From a bacterium (GTDB lineage Bacteria > Planctomycetota > UBA1135 > UBA2386): a DNA stretch of 64,000 bases. The stretch is taken from the NCBI GenBank assembly GCA_030432695.1, contig JAUILN010000002.1, positions 310,001 through 374,000 on the forward strand, read 5' to 3'. The stretch's first letter is position 1, and each line of letters opens with the position of its first letter. The notes beneath the pieces are model-generated. The model was given only the letters and a program-made list of their open reading frames with translations. It was not told where the DNA came from and made no database searches. The position numbers and the translations under genes were made by a program. Shown piece after piece: positions 1-10,622 of the stretch.

Positions 1-2
1 GC

Positions 3-308
3 ACGGCACTCCGTCGTGCCGAGGCCCCGCTCGGCGAACTCCCCGCCACCGTGCGACGCCGCGTGCAGCAGGCCCCGCCCGGCTTCCACGGCTGCGGCAC
101 GGTCAGCACCCGCGTGCTGGTCGGCCTCGCGTTCGCTGCCGACGTGTTGGAACTCCCCGACGTGCTGAAGCAACTGCTCGGCGAGGGCTGGACCAAGGCC
201 CTCGAGGACGCGAGTCCGCAGCTCGCCGAGCACGGCGTGGAGCAGGCGGTGAGCCTGTCGGGCTGGGATGCCGCGTCCCGCACCTGGCGCTACCGCGTGC
301 TGTGGTGA
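3..308 (+). CDS. C-terminal end of an unrecognised protein, truncated by the window start
   Basis: The reading frame is open from the first bases and ends at TGA 306-308, so only the last ~101 residues are present. An internal GTG at 51 could be read as a start, but the frame continues upstream with normal codon use, so I treat it as internal. The visible part is mixed alpha/beta and soluble, with no signal peptide or membrane segment, and ends in WRYRVLW. I do not recognise the family. It converges on the minus-strand gene ending at 318, leaving only 9 bases between the two stops. Confidence 0.6.
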   Translation, partial: TALRRAEAPLGELPATVRRRVQQAPPGFHGCGTVSTRVLVGLAFAADVLELPDVLKQLLGEGWTKALEDASPQLAEHGVEQAVSLSGWDAASRTWRYRVLW

Positions 309-317
309 GCCGGCCTG

Positions 318-2537
318 CTATCGCCCGCGCATGCGCTGCAGTGCAGCAACGGCATGCTCGCTGATCCCGGCGACGTCTGCCTCGGCGATCTCGTCGAGGT
401 ATTCCTCGGCGCGCTCACCCCCGAGTTGCTCGAGCGCCACGACCAGCGGCGGCGCCACACCGCCCCAGCCGTCGCGGAACTCCAGGATGCGCTCGCCGAT
501 CATCCGCGCCACGTCGCGTTCGCCGAGCATCGCCAGTCCCTGCGCCGCCGACATGAACAGGCCCGCGTCCTGCTCGCGCGCGAGACGCGTCAGCAGATAG
601 CGACGCACCACCGGCGTGTCGGCCACGCCGAGTCCACGCAGCACCGCCCAGTCGCCGAACTTCGGCAGCGCCGGTCCTGCGGCGAGTGCCAGGAGGATCC
701 GCTCGTCGCCCGGATGCCAGGTCGCCGCAAGCAGCTCGTGGGTTCGATAGTGGACCTGACCGCATTCGATCAGCACGCAGGCAGCCCGGAATCCCTCGCT
801 CCCGAACGTGATCAGACGGTCCATCGCGTCGGGTGGCACCTCGGGGGCCCCGTCCTGCTGCGGCAGCAGCGACGCCGAGGCGTCCAACACCGCCTGCAAT
901 GCCGCAGGTGAGACCTCACGCCGCTCGGCGATCTGCAGATGGTAGGGCTCGACCGTTCGGGACCCCAGTGCGCGGACCACGACCGGCGGCCGCACCACCT
1001 CGCCGCCGCGCGTCCTGCCCGCCTCCGCCGACTCCGCCGCAACCACCCGCGCACTCATCGTCATCGGCGCGCTCATCACCTCGCCCCGCGGGAAGTTGAC
1101 CTTGAGCTGCAGGAAGCGCTCGCCCTGATCCTCCTCGACCGCCCAGAGCACCCGCGTCGTCTGCACGAGATGGCCGATGCGCAGGTCGTCGACCACCACG
1201 TCCGCGACCTGCAGCTCCCCCAGCGGGATCCGCGCATGCACCTTCATCGCCATCTTCCCGCCCATCTGCGCGGTCGGATCGGAGCAGTGCAGGTACAGCG
1301 CCGTGACCCCCGCCTCCGCGCGGATCCGAAGACCTCCCCGCTCGGCTTCCGCCTCGACCGCCACCGGGGACTGACCCTCGCGCCGCGCGAACGGCACGCA
1401 GGCCGGATCGCCGAACAGCACTCCACCGGTGGCGCCCTCGAGCATGAAGTCGCGGACGTCGTCGCCGGTGCGCCGGAGTTTGGCGCCATCCTCCATCGGC
1501 TCCAATGCGAGCCCGTCCTCGCCATAGCCCAGGAAGCCGAGCACCGTCTTGTCGTAGTCCCGCCGCCGCGCCTCGCCGAGCGACAGGCCGTCGGCGATCA
1601 GCGACGCACGGTCGCAGTCGAGTTCGGGACCGGCCGGTCGCGGACAGAGGTAGGCGGTGTAGCCGACCACGCCCGCGCCGAGGATCGCCAGCGAGAAGCT
1701 GTCTTCGGGCGCGACGATCCGCTCGCGCTCGACACCTGCGCGCGGGTCGGGCTCGAACCAGCGCGACGTCACCCCGGTGTAGCAGGCGACGTTCAGCACC
1801 ACGGCACCCGAGAGATCGAGACCGCGCACGTCCTGTGCGCGCGGCCCGCCGACGACCTCCTGCGGGTAGCCGTGACCGGCGAACGTCAGCATGTCGACCG
1901 CTCCATCGAGCTTCGCCATCGCCTCCCCGAGGAAGGCGACGTCGCGACCCGCCTCCGGAAAGGTCCTCTCACCCGCGCAGTAATAGCTGCGCCCCGCCAG
2001 GCTCTCGTCGCGCAGCAGCAGCGGCTGCGCGTGCTCCTGCGAACGCGGCGTGTCGCCGGCGACCATCGCCCAGCGCGGATCGCCCTCCAGGGGTTCGCGC
2101 GCCACGCCGGCCCTGGCCAGGGCCACCGCATCCTCCGCATCACGACCGGTGATGTAGCCGAAGGCGAAGTCGACGAACGGGTCGTCGTCGACCTCGGTCG
2201 ACAGTTTCAGAAATCGCCGCGCGAGATCGAAGTCGAGCTGCTCGGGTCGCAGGACGATCGCGACGTGGCGTGGCTCGGTTTCGCGCAGCACCGCGCGCAG
2301 CGGCTCCAGGTCCGCCACGTCGAAGCGCTGCAGGACGGCGTGGCGACCCTTCACCAGCACGTCCACTGCCGCGTCATACGGATCTCCATCGGCCACCGCG
2401 GCGAGCACCAGATACGAGGTGCGGGTCCGCTCGGCAGACTGGGCAGGGAGCGCGGCGACGCCGACGAAAGCGAGCGCGAGCGCACATCGAGGGGAGGCAA
2501 GCATGGTGAGGGTCGCGTCGGACGAGATCGCTCGCAT
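318..2537 (-). CDS. Secreted caspase-fold (clan CD, C25-like) cysteine peptidase homologue
   Basis: Protein of 739 aa with an N-terminal signal sequence (hydrophobic stretch about residues 18-31, then PAQSA), so probably exported. Residues ~219-226 read TFAGHGYP and ~249-255 NVACYTG. This spacing of His222 and Cys252 after hydrophobic strands is the catalytic-dyad layout of caspase/gingipain-type clan CD peptidases. The C-terminal ~150 aa look alpha-helical and HEAT-like. The frame stays open far upstream (to about 4070), but that part is antisense to a better gene. I chose ATG 2537, which has GGGGAA about nine bases upstream; ATG 2504 is an alternative that still leaves a signal peptide. Peptidase activity is inferred from the dyad only. 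It is divergent from the Gly-rich secreted protein at 2670. Confidence 0.75.
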   Translation of the reverse strand: MRAISSDATLTMLASPRCALALAFVGVAALPAQSAERTRTSYLVLAAVADGDPYDAAVDVLVKGRHAVLQRFDVADLEPLRAVLRETEPRHVAIVLRPEQLDFDLARRFLKLSTEVDDDPFVDFAFGYITGRDAEDAVALARAGVAREPLEGDPRWAMVAGDTPRSQEHAQPLLLRDESLAGRSYYCAGERTFPEAGRDVAFLGEAMAKLDGAVDMLTFAGHGYPQEVVGGPRAQDVRGLDLSGAVVLNVACYTGVTSRWFEPDPRAGVERERIVAPEDSFSLAILGAGVVGYTAYLCPRPAGPELDCDRASLIADGLSLGEARRRDYDKTVLGFLGYGEDGLALEPMEDGAKLRRTGDDVRDFMLEGATGGVLFGDPACVPFARREGQSPVAVEAEAERGGLRIRAEAGVTALYLHCSDPTAQMGGKMAMKVHARIPLGELQVADVVVDDLRIGHLVQTTRVLWAVEEDQGERFLQLKVNFPRGEVMSAPMTMSARVVAAESAEAGRTRGGEVVRPPVVVRALGSRTVEPYHLQIAERREVSPAALQAVLDASASLLPQQDGAPEVPPDAMDRLITFGSEGFRAACVLIECGQVHYRTHELLAATWHPGDERILLALAAGPALPKFGDWAVLRGLGVADTPVVRRYLLTRLAREQDAGLFMSAAQGLAMLGERDVARMIGERILEFRDGWGGVAPPLVVALEQLGGERAEEYLDEIAEADVAGISEHAVAALQRMRGR

Positions 2538-2669
2538 GGTATTCCCCGAGGTTCGTCGTGTGCCCTGTGACGCCGCGCCCTCACGGCAATAGCCCGCGCG
2601 GGTCCCGCCGCTTGCCACCGAGCAATGCCCCTTCACGCGGCTCGCACGACCCATCCGGAGAGCCTCTCG

Positions 2670-4121
2670 ATGAACCGACACACCACGACCCTCGCAGTCG
2701 CCTGCGCCGCCCTGTTCGGCGCCGACATCTCCGCCCAGGGCTTCCAGCGTGACTGGATGCCGACCGCGCGCGAGATCGTCCTGAACACCAACTCTACCGA
2801 CATCCAGCCGACCAGCGGTCCGCCCGTCGTGGTGAGGGGTGGCCTGTTCACCTTCCGCGACGTCACGATCCCGGCCAACGTCCGCGTCCGGGCCGAAGGC
2901 TTCAATCCACTCGTCTTCGTCTGCTCCGGGACCTTCACCCTCAATGGAGTCCTGTCCTCCGACGGTGCCGATGGCCAACGGGTCGACACCCTGCACGCCG
3001 CGAACTTCCCGAGCTTCGGCGGAATGCCCGGGGCGGCAGGCGGGATGGGCGGAGCAGGCAGCCCGAACAGCACCGACCGCTCCCCTTCGGGCGCGCCCGG
3101 ATACGGCCCGTTCCTCCAGATGAACGGCGGCGGCGGGGCCGGCCTCCTGTCCTGCACCAGCGTCTGCAACCGCGGCTCGGCCGGCGGCGGCGGATCGTTC
3201 ACCACTCAGGGCGACCCGGGCTATCTCCTCCTCGGTCAGACGCCCTGGCCCCAGGTCTTCGGCATGGGCGGCGAGGGCTGCACCAACCGCAGCCTGCCCG
3301 GCGGCGCCGCTGGCCCGCGCCCCTTCGTCGACCGCAACGACGCGAACGACTTCTGGGGCCGCGCCTACGACGTGAACCAGGGTCGCTTCGTCGCGGGGGA
3401 ACTCTCGGGTCCCCAGGGCGGGGCAGGTGGCGGTGGTGGTGGTGACCGCTCGAGGAGCTGCCAGATCCCGGACCCCAACAACTTCTCCATCGACAACAGG
3501 GGTGGCGGCGGTGGCGGTGGCGGCGGAGCGATCGTCATCGTCTGCCTCGGTCGGGTCGTCATCGGCCCGAACTCCTGGATCTCCGCGAACGGTGGCCACG
3601 GCGGAGGTGGCGAACAGGCCGGCTCCAACAACGAAGGCGGCGGTGGAGGCGGCGGCTCGGGAGGCATGATCGTCCTCGCATCCAGCTCCGGCATCGAGAT
3701 GCACGTCGACGGCCAGACCTGGGCCGGCCAGGGCGACGGACGCTTCGTGTTGTCGGCCGATGGCGGGATCGGAACGCAAGGCGTGTTCGGCGGCACCGCG
3801 ATCACCGGCAAGTACGACCGGCTCGGCACCCCAGCCTGGAACCAGAAGCCGGCCGGCGGCTTCGGCGGCCTCGGCCTGATCCAGTTGATGGCCCCCGCGG
3901 GCGGCAACGGCGACGGCACCAACACCATCCTCGACGACCACATCGATCTGTTCCTGAACGGCCAGCGCCTCACCGGAGTGGCCAAGGCCCAGGCCCTCGG
4001 CTGGCGAGGCTTCCCAGATGCCAACGGCACGCTGGTCGACGACTTCGGACTGCCCACCATGCAACCGCACGGCGGCGGCGAGATGCGGCCTTCGCCGATC
4101 CTGCTGCCGTGGCTGCCGTGA
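2670..4121 (+). CDS. Gly-rich secreted protein
   Basis: 483 aa. The start ATG 2670 follows GGAG at 2657-2660, and a signal peptide follows (residues 1-22, cleavage after ISA-Q). The mature protein has strands separated by Gly runs such as GGGGGAG, GGGGGGGG and GGGGGGGSGG, giving a low-complexity pattern typical of large secreted proteins of Planctomycetota and related bacteria. No catalytic motif is visible. The Gly tracts use GGC/GGT/GGA mixtures, so the repeat is at protein level rather than simple DNA slippage. A surface or matrix role is inferred. The long antisense frame over this gene is an artefact of high GC. Confidence 0.75.
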   Translation: MNRHTTTLAVACAALFGADISAQGFQRDWMPTAREIVLNTNSTDIQPTSGPPVVVRGGLFTFRDVTIPANVRVRAEGFNPLVFVCSGTFTLNGVLSSDGADGQRVDTLHAANFPSFGGMPGAAGGMGGAGSPNSTDRSPSGAPGYGPFLQMNGGGGAGLLSCTSVCNRGSAGGGGSFTTQGDPGYLLLGQTPWPQVFGMGGEGCTNRSLPGGAAGPRPFVDRNDANDFWGRAYDVNQGRFVAGELSGPQGGAGGGGGGDRSRSCQIPDPNNFSIDNRGGGGGGGGGAIVIVCLGRVVIGPNSWISANGGHGGGGEQAGSNNEGGGGGGGSGGMIVLASSSGIEMHVDGQTWAGQGDGRFVLSADGGIGTQGVFGGTAITGKYDRLGTPAWNQKPAGGFGGLGLIQLMAPAGGNGDGTNTILDDHIDLFLNGQRLTGVAKAQALGWRGFPDANGTLVDDFGLPTMQPHGGGEMRPSPILLPWLP

Positions 4122-4170
4122 GTGAGCGCTTATCCCAGGCCTAGGCGCGCGGATTCTCGGAGGTACTCGT

Positions 4171-6507
4171 TCAGCGCACCACGCGCTCGCGCGCCAGCCG
4201 CGCGACGACCTGCGTCAGCTCCGCCGGCCGGATCGGCTTGGTGAGGTAGTCGTCGACACCGGCCGCCATGCAGGCATCGCGGTCCTCCGCCATCGCGCTG
4301 GCGGTCAGTGCGACGATCGGCACGCGGTTCCGGTGCTCGCCCTCCTCGCGGCTGCGGATCGCCCGCGTCGCCGCGATACCGTCCATCACCGGCATGTGGA
4401 CGTCCATCAGCACCAGGTCGAAGGACTCGGTGTCCAGGCGATCCACCGCCTGCTTGCCGTCGGTGGCGAGTTCCACCGCGTGTCCCTGCCGCTCCAGCAC
4501 CATCTGCACGAGCCGTTGGTTCACCGGGTGATCCTCGGTGAGGAGGATGCGCAGCCGTGCGGCCGGCAGGTCCTCGCCGCCGACCGGCGTCGCGGGCATC
4601 GCTTCGCGCTCGGCGCCGCGGCGGTTCAATCGCCGCAACACGTCAACCAGGTCTCGCTGCCTGAGCGGCTTGAGCAGGTGGGCGAAGGCCCTTCCCGAGC
4701 ACCGCAGCTCCAGGGCCCGCGGCAGCGCCGCCTGACCCACCAGCACCACGTAGCGCGAGTTCGCCCCAGTCCTGGAGCCCTCGACTTCGGCCTCCTCGGC
4801 GAGCTGCTCCATCCGCTGCAAGGTCGCGAAGCACGCATCGACCTGGCCATCGCCCAAGGGAACGAGATGCACCCCGAGCGCGGTGAGCAGGCGTGCGAGG
4901 CTGCGGGCCTGCGCGCGGCTCGGCACGTCCAACGCCAACCGTAGTCCCGCGCCCGGCTGCTCCCGAGGTTCCTCGTCGCCCGCGTCACCGACCATCAACG
5001 GCAGCGTCAACACGAACGTCGAACCCACGCCGATCTCGCTGTCGACGGTGATCCCGCCTTCCATCAGCTCCGCCAACCGCGCCGAGATCGTCAGCCCCAG
5101 CCCCGAGCCGCCGTATTCGCGGGTCACCGAAGTGTCGGCCTGGCAGAAGGACTCGAAGATCCGCTCACGCTTCTCCGCCGGGATCCCCACTCCGGTGTCC
5201 CGCACCGCGAAGCTCACCCCGACCCGTTCAGGATCGCACTCGACGCGCAGCGCCGTCACCGACAGCTCGACGTCGCCGTGCCGCGTGAACTTGATCGCGT
5301 TGCCGAGCAGGTTGGTCAGGACCTGCCGGATCCGCCCATCGTCGCCGCGCAGGATCGCCGGCACCGACGGATCGACGTCCAGCACCAGCTCGAGCCGGCG
5401 CTCCTCCGCGGCGATCGACAGCGGTCGGATCGTGTCGGCGCAGAGTTCGCGCACGTCGAAATCGCGGACGTGCAGCTCCATCCGCCCGGCCTCCAGCCGC
5501 GAGAAGTCGAGGACGTCGTTGAGGATGCCGAGCAGCGACTGCGCCGACTGCTGAACGGTGGTGACGTACTCGCGCTGCTCGTCGTCCATGCGCGTGCCCG
5601 CCATCAGCTCCGACATGCCGATGATCGCGTTCATCGGCGTGCGGATCTCGTGGCTCATGCTGGCCACGAAGTCGGTCTTCACCTGCAGCGCCCGCTCCGC
5701 CGCCGCCTTGGCCTGCTCCAGGGCGCCGACCGCGCGGTGCAGCTCGTCGGTGCGCGCCGCGACCTTCTCCTCGAGTTCGTGCGCGTGCCCCGACAGTGCC
5801 CGGTCGCGGAGCTGGATCTGCGCCAGCATCACGTTGAAGGCCTCGACCAGCTCGCCGACCTCGTCGTCGCGCTGGCGGACCACCGGCTGGGCCTTCGACA
5901 CATCGCGGCTCACCACCCTCGCCACCTCCGACAGCGAGACGATCGGCGCCGACAGGTACCGCACCAGCCACCACGACAGCAGCGCGGTGAGGACCACCAC
6001 GGCCAGCAGGATCAGCAGACCATCGGTGAGGGCCCGAGAACGCGCCGCGCGGATCCAGCTCAGGTCGGTGTCGATGACGAGTGAACCGAGGGTCTCACCC
6101 TCCGACACGACGGCCTCTCGGACCACCAGGCCGTCGCCACTCCACTCGACCGCCGGACCCTCGGCCGCAGCGCGGATCCGACGCTCGCCGGACACCTGGC
6201 CGGATCGACGGTAGGTCGCCAGCACCCGGCCTTCGGGGTCCTGGACGACCGCGACCCGCACCCCCGAGAACTCGGACAACGCGCGGAGGACCTCGTCGGC
6301 CGCCTCCTGGTCGCCGAACATCAGCGCCGCCTCGAGGCCGTGCGCCGAAGCCCGCGCCGCCGAACTCATCGCCGTGACCAACTGGGTGCGCAGCGCATCG
6401 ACCTGCAGCTTCAGCCCGAGCCACACCGTCACCCCGACTCCGAGGCAGCTCACGCCGGCGCAGAGCAGGATCAGCCGGGTCCGCAGCGAACCGAAGCGAC
6501 CGTGCAT
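4171..6507 (-). CDS. Hybrid sensor histidine kinase with CHASE8-like sensor, HAMP and receiver
   Basis: 778 aa. Membrane segments at ~11-32 and ~162-184 flank an extracytoplasmic domain resembling CHASE8 of YfiN-type proteins; HAMP follows at ~185-235. The HisKA H-box is [11 protein letters not shown] (phospho-His 286). The ATPase domain has the N-box around Asn403, DTGVGIP at 437-443 and GGSGLGL at 466-472. Residues ~521-630 look like a degenerate receiver without a phospho-acceptor Asp. A full receiver at ~652-772 has Asp702 in LVLMDVHMP. The start overlaps the stop of the YfiR-like gene as ATGA at 6507, suggesting translational coupling. By analogy with YfiR-YfiN, the periplasmic YfiR-like partner probably gates this kinase. 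The output is unknown, as no separate regulator is adjacent. Confidence 0.93.
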   Translation of the reverse strand: MHGRFGSLRTRLILLCAGVSCLGVGVTVWLGLKLQVDALRTQLVTAMSSAARASAHGLEAALMFGDQEAADEVLRALSEFSGVRVAVVQDPEGRVLATYRRSGQVSGERRIRAAAEGPAVEWSGDGLVVREAVVSEGETLGSLVIDTDLSWIRAARSRALTDGLLILLAVVVLTALLSWWLVRYLSAPIVSLSEVARVVSRDVSKAQPVVRQRDDEVGELVEAFNVMLAQIQLRDRALSGHAHELEEKVAARTDELHRAVGALEQAKAAAERALQVKTDFVASMSHEIRTPMNAIIGMSELMAGTRMDDEQREYVTTVQQSAQSLLGILNDVLDFSRLEAGRMELHVRDFDVRELCADTIRPLSIAAEERRLELVLDVDPSVPAILRGDDGRIRQVLTNLLGNAIKFTRHGDVELSVTALRVECDPERVGVSFAVRDTGVGIPAEKRERIFESFCQADTSVTREYGGSGLGLTISARLAELMEGGITVDSEIGVGSTFVLTLPLMVGDAGDEEPREQPGAGLRLALDVPSRAQARSLARLLTALGVHLVPLGDGQVDACFATLQRMEQLAEEAEVEGSRTGANSRYVVLVGQAALPRALELRCSGRAFAHLLKPLRQRDLVDVLRRLNRRGAEREAMPATPVGGEDLPAARLRILLTEDHPVNQRLVQMVLERQGHAVELATDGKQAVDRLDTESFDLVLMDVHMPVMDGIAATRAIRSREEGEHRNRVPIVALTASAMAEDRDACMAAGVDDYLTKPIRPAELTQVVARLARERVVR

Positions 6508-7166
6508 CAGCGCCTCCCCGGCTCGGGCCGCTTCGGCGCCGGTCGCGACAGCTTCAGCAGCTTCGAACTCGGCCGCAGCGCTACCTGCTCCAGGACTTCC
6601 CGGTTCACCTCGAAGCGCGGCTTGTTCTCGGCGACGAAGGTCTGGATGCCGCCGCCGGCGTCGGCGAAGCCGAGCGCATCCGAGACCGTCAGGGTCGACG
6701 ACTCCGAGAGAACCTCGACGATGCGCCCCTGGACGATCGGGTCGGGCTCCGCCACCAGCAGCACCTGACAACCTCGGAGCACGGTGGGATCCTCCAGGCC
6801 GGCGAAGCGGCCGAAGCGGCGCACCCGCACGGTGCGTCCCTCGATCTCGAGCTCCGCCATCACCTCGTCGAGCTCCGCGCACAGCGGATCGGGACCGACC
6901 ACGCCGATCACGAACGGCTGTTCCTCGGACTCGAAGACCTCGTCCGGCCAGGTCACCAACTGCGCGAAGTGCTTGAGGAACGTGGCCCGCAGCCGACGTT
7001 CGCGTGATGCCGCGCGCTCCTCGGGAGTCGGCTCGGGACGCGGTGCCGGATCCTGCGGGCACGGCCCAGCGGTCGCCGGAAGCCCCGGGGCGAGGCTCGC
7101 CAGACAGACCGCGAGCAAGAGGCCCGTCGCCCCGCTCCGCATCGTGCTGTAGCGCTTCGACACCAT
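6507..7166 (-). CDS. YfiR-family (DUF4154) periplasmic regulatory protein
   Basis: 219 aa with a signal peptide (residues ~10-33). The mature domain begins with [19 protein letters not shown] and continues [12 protein letters not shown], which is the DUF4154/YfiR pattern (a FxWP signature followed by a vigVlG strand). In Pseudomonas, YfiR restrains the CHASE8 protein YfiN in the periplasm; here the downstream overlapping gene encodes a CHASE8-like kinase, so a sensor pair is likely. ATG 7166 lies 11 bases after the TonB-receptor stop; an internal ATG at 7142 would also give a usable signal peptide. Neither has a strong ribosome binding site. Confidence 0.88.
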   Translation of the reverse strand: MVSKRYSTMRSGATGLLLAVCLASLAPGLPATAGPCPQDPAPRPEPTPEERAASRERRLRATFLKHFAQLVTWPDEVFESEEQPFVIGVVGPDPLCAELDEVMAELEIEGRTVRVRRFGRFAGLEDPTVLRGCQVLLVAEPDPIVQGRIVEVLSESSTLTVSDALGFADAGGGIQTFVAENKPRFEVNREVLEQVALRPSSKLLKLSRPAPKRPEPGRR

Positions 7167-7177
7167 CGATCTGCGGT

Positions 7178-9238
7178 TCAGAACCGGTGGGTCACGGTGA
7201 ACAGGACCGAACGCTCCACTTCGGTGGTCGCGCCGAAGAACTCGCCGGGGAACTCGGGGTGCCGGTCGTCGAGGAGGTTCTGCGCGGTGAAGTCGAGGCG
7301 CAGGTCGTCCTTCGGTCGCCAGCCCAGATGCAGGTCCAGCCGCAGCCAGGCGTCGATCCCGGTCGCGGGCGCGTCGCCGTAGTAGTAGGCGTGCAGGTCG
7401 CCGCTCCACTCGTCGGTCAGAACCTGGTGGAGATGCAACTGCGCCTGATGCCGCGGGTAGGAGCCCTCGGCGGGAAGCGAGGCGACCACCGCATTCGGAT
7501 CGGTCAGTTCCTCCTCCACGCGCGCGAAGCTGTAGGACGCCGCGAGCGACGTGTCCTCACCGACCATCCACCGCGCACTGAGTTCCGCCCCGTAGCTCTT
7601 CGCGGTCCGCACGTTGTCGACGAGGAGCGGCACCTCGATGCGCGGCACGCTCGGGTCGAGCATGGGCGTGCCGAGGACCCGCTCATCGAGCTGGTCGTAG
7701 TCGCCGTAGAACAGCGCGAGGTCGAAGAACAGCGCCTCGCTCGGCCTCGCGCGGAAGCCGCCCTCGTAGCTCAGCAGCTCCTCGGCATCGAAGTCCTTGT
7801 TGCTGACGAGCTGCCCGACCTGCGCGACTCCGCCCGGCCCCGGCTGCGACGACACGTCGAGGCGCAGGTCGTCTTCGACGAAAGTCGGCGTCCGCACCGC
7901 GCGCGAGACCGCTGCCCAGGCGTTCCAGCCCTCGTCGATCTGCCACGACGCGCGCACGTCCGGCTGGACCTGCAGGCCGACGAACTCGTTGTATTCGAGC
8001 TTGGTGCCGAGGAACAACGAGACGTCGCCGAGCTCCAGCTCGTCCTGGATGAATGCGTCGACGACGTTCAGCACGTTGTGGGGGTCGCTGGTCGAGGCCC
8101 GCGACGAACCGTCGAGATCGAGGCGCTGGTAGCGGTAGCCGCCACCGAACGAGATCCGACCGACCTCCGAGTCGGGCAGGATGTGCAACGCCTCGAAGGC
8201 CAACGTCTGGCGATGTTCATTGAGCAGGCCCGGGACATCACGGTTGTTGATGTCCAGCCAGCCAGAGAATCGGGTGGTGTGACCATCCGCCAGCAGCGGC
8301 GACCACTCGCCCTGCAGGTGCCCGCCGCTGAGCGGCATCGAGATGTCGGCCGTCTCGACGTAGGGCGGACCGTTCAGGGTGTACTGCGCCCGTGAACGAC
8401 TCGAACCCACGTAGACGTCGGCGTCCACCGACCACAGATCGCGCTCCCCATCACGACCGTCGAAGCGGAACGCGGCCCGCGCCAACTCCCCGCCATCGGT
8501 CGCGTCGCTGCCGTCGGCGAACACCTGCTCGTCGCGGTCGAGGTAGCGCGCATAGGCCCGCCAGGTGGTGTTCTCGTCGATCTCACCGCCGTAGCGCAGC
8601 GTGGCGATCGCGCGGTCCTCGCTGCCGATGGTGGTCTGCACCATGCCGCCCTGGGTGTCGTACGATCGCCGCGTGATCACATGGATCACGCCATTCACCG
8701 CGTTCGCGCCCCAACGCACGCCACCCGGCCCGCGGATGACCTCGATGCGCTCGACGTCTTCCAGGTTGACGTCCTGCACGTCCCAATGCACGCCACCGAA
8801 CAGCGGGCTGTAGACCCGCCGACCGTCGATCAGCACCAGCAGCTTGTTGGTGAACTCGCCGACGAACCCCCGCGCGCCGATCGCCCAGCGGTTCGAGTCG
8901 ATCTTCGCCACGTGCATGCCCGGCACCAGCCGCAGCAGCTCGGGGATGCTGGTCATGCCCGAGCGCTGGATGTCCTGCCGCGTGATCACGTAGAGCGCGG
9001 CCGGTGCGGTGCCGACCTTGATCTGCTTGTGGGTCACCACCGTGACCTCGACCTCGAGGAGTTCCTCGAGACTCAGATCCTCGAAGTCGTCGGCCAGTTC
9101 CTCTGCCGCAGGCTCTTCGACCTGGGCCGGCAGCGTGGCCAGACCGAGGCAACCGACGACCAGTGCCGCGGCCTGGCGAAGGAAATACGTCCTCCCGCGA
9201 GCGGTCCCCCCGCGTGCGTGCATTGATCCGTGATCCAT
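7178..9238 (-). CDS. TonB-dependent outer membrane receptor
   Basis: 686 aa. A signal peptide lies at ~20-38. The acidic linker is followed by the plug domain, whose motifs include [17 protein letters not shown] strands, [46 protein letters not shown] and VITR. The remainder alternates aromatic and polar residues as in a 22-strand barrel and ends in a terminal Phe (VTHRF), the outer-membrane insertion signature. It is the first gene of a three-gene minus-strand unit with YfiR and a CHASE8 kinase, which suggests signalling tied to an envelope cue or substrate. The ligand cannot be read from sequence. An alternative start is ATG 9223. Confidence 0.92.
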   Translation of the reverse strand: MDHGSMHARGGTARGRTYFLRQAAALVVGCLGLATLPAQVEEPAAEELADDFEDLSLEELLEVEVTVVTHKQIKVGTAPAALYVITRQDIQRSGMTSIPELLRLVPGMHVAKIDSNRWAIGARGFVGEFTNKLLVLIDGRRVYSPLFGGVHWDVQDVNLEDVERIEVIRGPGGVRWGANAVNGVIHVITRRSYDTQGGMVQTTIGSEDRAIATLRYGGEIDENTTWRAYARYLDRDEQVFADGSDATDGGELARAAFRFDGRDGERDLWSVDADVYVGSSRSRAQYTLNGPPYVETADISMPLSGGHLQGEWSPLLADGHTTRFSGWLDINNRDVPGLLNEHRQTLAFEALHILPDSEVGRISFGGGYRYQRLDLDGSSRASTSDPHNVLNVVDAFIQDELELGDVSLFLGTKLEYNEFVGLQVQPDVRASWQIDEGWNAWAAVSRAVRTPTFVEDDLRLDVSSQPGPGGVAQVGQLVSNKDFDAEELLSYEGGFRARPSEALFFDLALFYGDYDQLDERVLGTPMLDPSVPRIEVPLLVDNVRTAKSYGAELSARWMVGEDTSLAASYSFARVEEELTDPNAVVASLPAEGSYPRHQAQLHLHQVLTDEWSGDLHAYYYGDAPATGIDAWLRLDLHLGWRPKDDLRLDFTAQNLLDDRHPEFPGEFFGATTEVERSVLFTVTHRF

Positions 9239-9331
9239 GTCCCGACCGTCGACCGGTCGTTCGGATCATCGTCCGCAGCGCACGCTGCACCTGAGCCGCC
9301 CATGCCTGGGGATTACCCGTGCCTTGCGCAA

Positions 9332-10489
9332 TCAGTCGAGACACGCGGCCGCCACCACTCGCCGGAACGCCGCCCGCGGATTCCCGGGACCGGTGCTCTG
9401 CGTGAACACGATGCCGACGATCTCCCGCGCGGGATCGACCCAGGCCATCGTCCCGTCGGAGCCGGTGTGCTCGAAGCTGCCGTCCGCGTCGACACCCCAC
9501 CCCAGGCCGTAGCTGGCGGCGATCGAGGCCGGGGTCTGGCGCCGGGTCATCTCGGCGACGCTCTCGCTGCTCAGGATCCGTGCCTCGCCATAGGCCCCGC
9601 CCTGCAGCATCGCCTGGCAGAACTTCGCGTAGTCGAACGCAGTGGCGATGCCGCCACCCGACGCGCGGGCGAACGGGTAGTCGGGTTCGTCCTCGGGAGT
9701 CCACCGCGCTCGCCACGCGCCGTCGCCGCGCCGGCTGAACACCGCACTCATCCGCCCCCGATCCGCCACCGACTCGTGGTTGCACGCGTCGTCCATGCCG
9801 AGCGGCGTGTAGACGTGTTCGTCGAGGTAGTCGGCCAGCGACTGGCCGCTGACCCGCTCGACCAGGGCCCCGAGGCTGTTGAACCCGGCGTTCGAGTAGC
9901 TGTAGCTGGTGCCCGGCGCGACCGCCGCGCCGACCGCCCCGAAGCGCCGCACCTCGGCCTGCAGGCTCGGCGCATCGGGATGCTCGTCGGATTGCTGCAG
10001 GAGCGGCGCGAAGAAGATCGGCTCGATGCGGAAGCCACTGGTATGGCTCAGCAGGTGCCGCACCGTCATCTGCCCGGCGCGGTGGTTGTCGAACGACGGC
10101 AGGTGCAACCGCGCGAAGTCGTCGAGCCGGACACGGCCCTGTTCGACCAGTTGCAGCACCGCGGTCGCGACCAGCGGCTTGGTGTTCGACGCCAGGCGGA
10201 ACAGCGTGTCGGTGCGCATCGGCACCTCGCCGGCGACGTCGCGGACGCCCATGGCTTCGTGCGCGACGACCACGCCGCGCCGCGCGACCAGCACCACCGC
10301 ACCCTTGATGGAGTCCGCGGCGATTGCCTTGCGCAGCAGGTTCACGCCGGCGTCGAGGACGTGCTCGTCCATGCCGACCTCGGCGGGGGTGCCGTTGCGG
10401 AGGGTCGGGGTGGACTGGGCGGGAAGCGCGACCAGCAACGACGCCGCAACGAGCAGCGGGAGAGGAGGAGCCGGGCGGTGGGGGCGCAT
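9332..10489 (-). CDS. Serine hydrolase, beta-lactamase/class C (penicillin-binding esterase) family
   Basis: 385 aa with a signal peptide (residues 1-26). The three active-site elements of the family are present: S101-N-T-K104 (SxxK nucleophile), Y198-S-N200 (YxN) and H341-T-G343 (replacing KTG), with ASGGG at 276-280. The HTG version is common in EstB-like esterases and D-aminopeptidase-like members, so esterase or peptidase action on small esters or peptides is more likely than antibiotic resistance. The gene stands alone between the TonB receptor and the Kelch cluster. ATG 10489 was chosen because it places the signal peptide at the N-terminus; the frame continues upstream without support. 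Confidence 0.9.
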   Translation of the reverse strand: MRPHRPAPPLPLLVAASLLVALPAQSTPTLRNGTPAEVGMDEHVLDAGVNLLRKAIAADSIKGAVVLVARRGVVVAHEAMGVRDVAGEVPMRTDTLFRLASNTKPLVATAVLQLVEQGRVRLDDFARLHLPSFDNHRAGQMTVRHLLSHTSGFRIEPIFFAPLLQQSDEHPDAPSLQAEVRRFGAVGAAVAPGTSYSYSNAGFNSLGALVERVSGQSLADYLDEHVYTPLGMDDACNHESVADRGRMSAVFSRRGDGAWRARWTPEDEPDYPFARASGGGIATAFDYAKFCQAMLQGGAYGEARILSSESVAEMTRRQTPASIAASYGLGWGVDADGSFEHTGSDGTMAWVDPAREIVGIVFTQSTGPGNPRAAFRRVVAAACLD

Positions 10490-10622
10490 GGGCGCTGAGA
10501 CTAGAAAGGCACACCACCCGAGACCATTGCGCACAGCACCCTGCGTGATCACCTCGCCGGATCGACTCGCCGAGAGGACGCGCCCCGACTCCAAGGAATG
10601 CACCGACTGGCGGTGCCAGCCG

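Noticed and set aside
2538..4070. Long upstream extension of the minus-strand caspase-like frame
   Set aside because: It is antisense to the well supported Gly-rich gene and has no protein-like composition.
9332..10489. Antibiotic-resistance beta-lactamase
   Set aside because: Has HTG instead of KTG and resembles esterase/peptidase members; resistance cannot be claimed.
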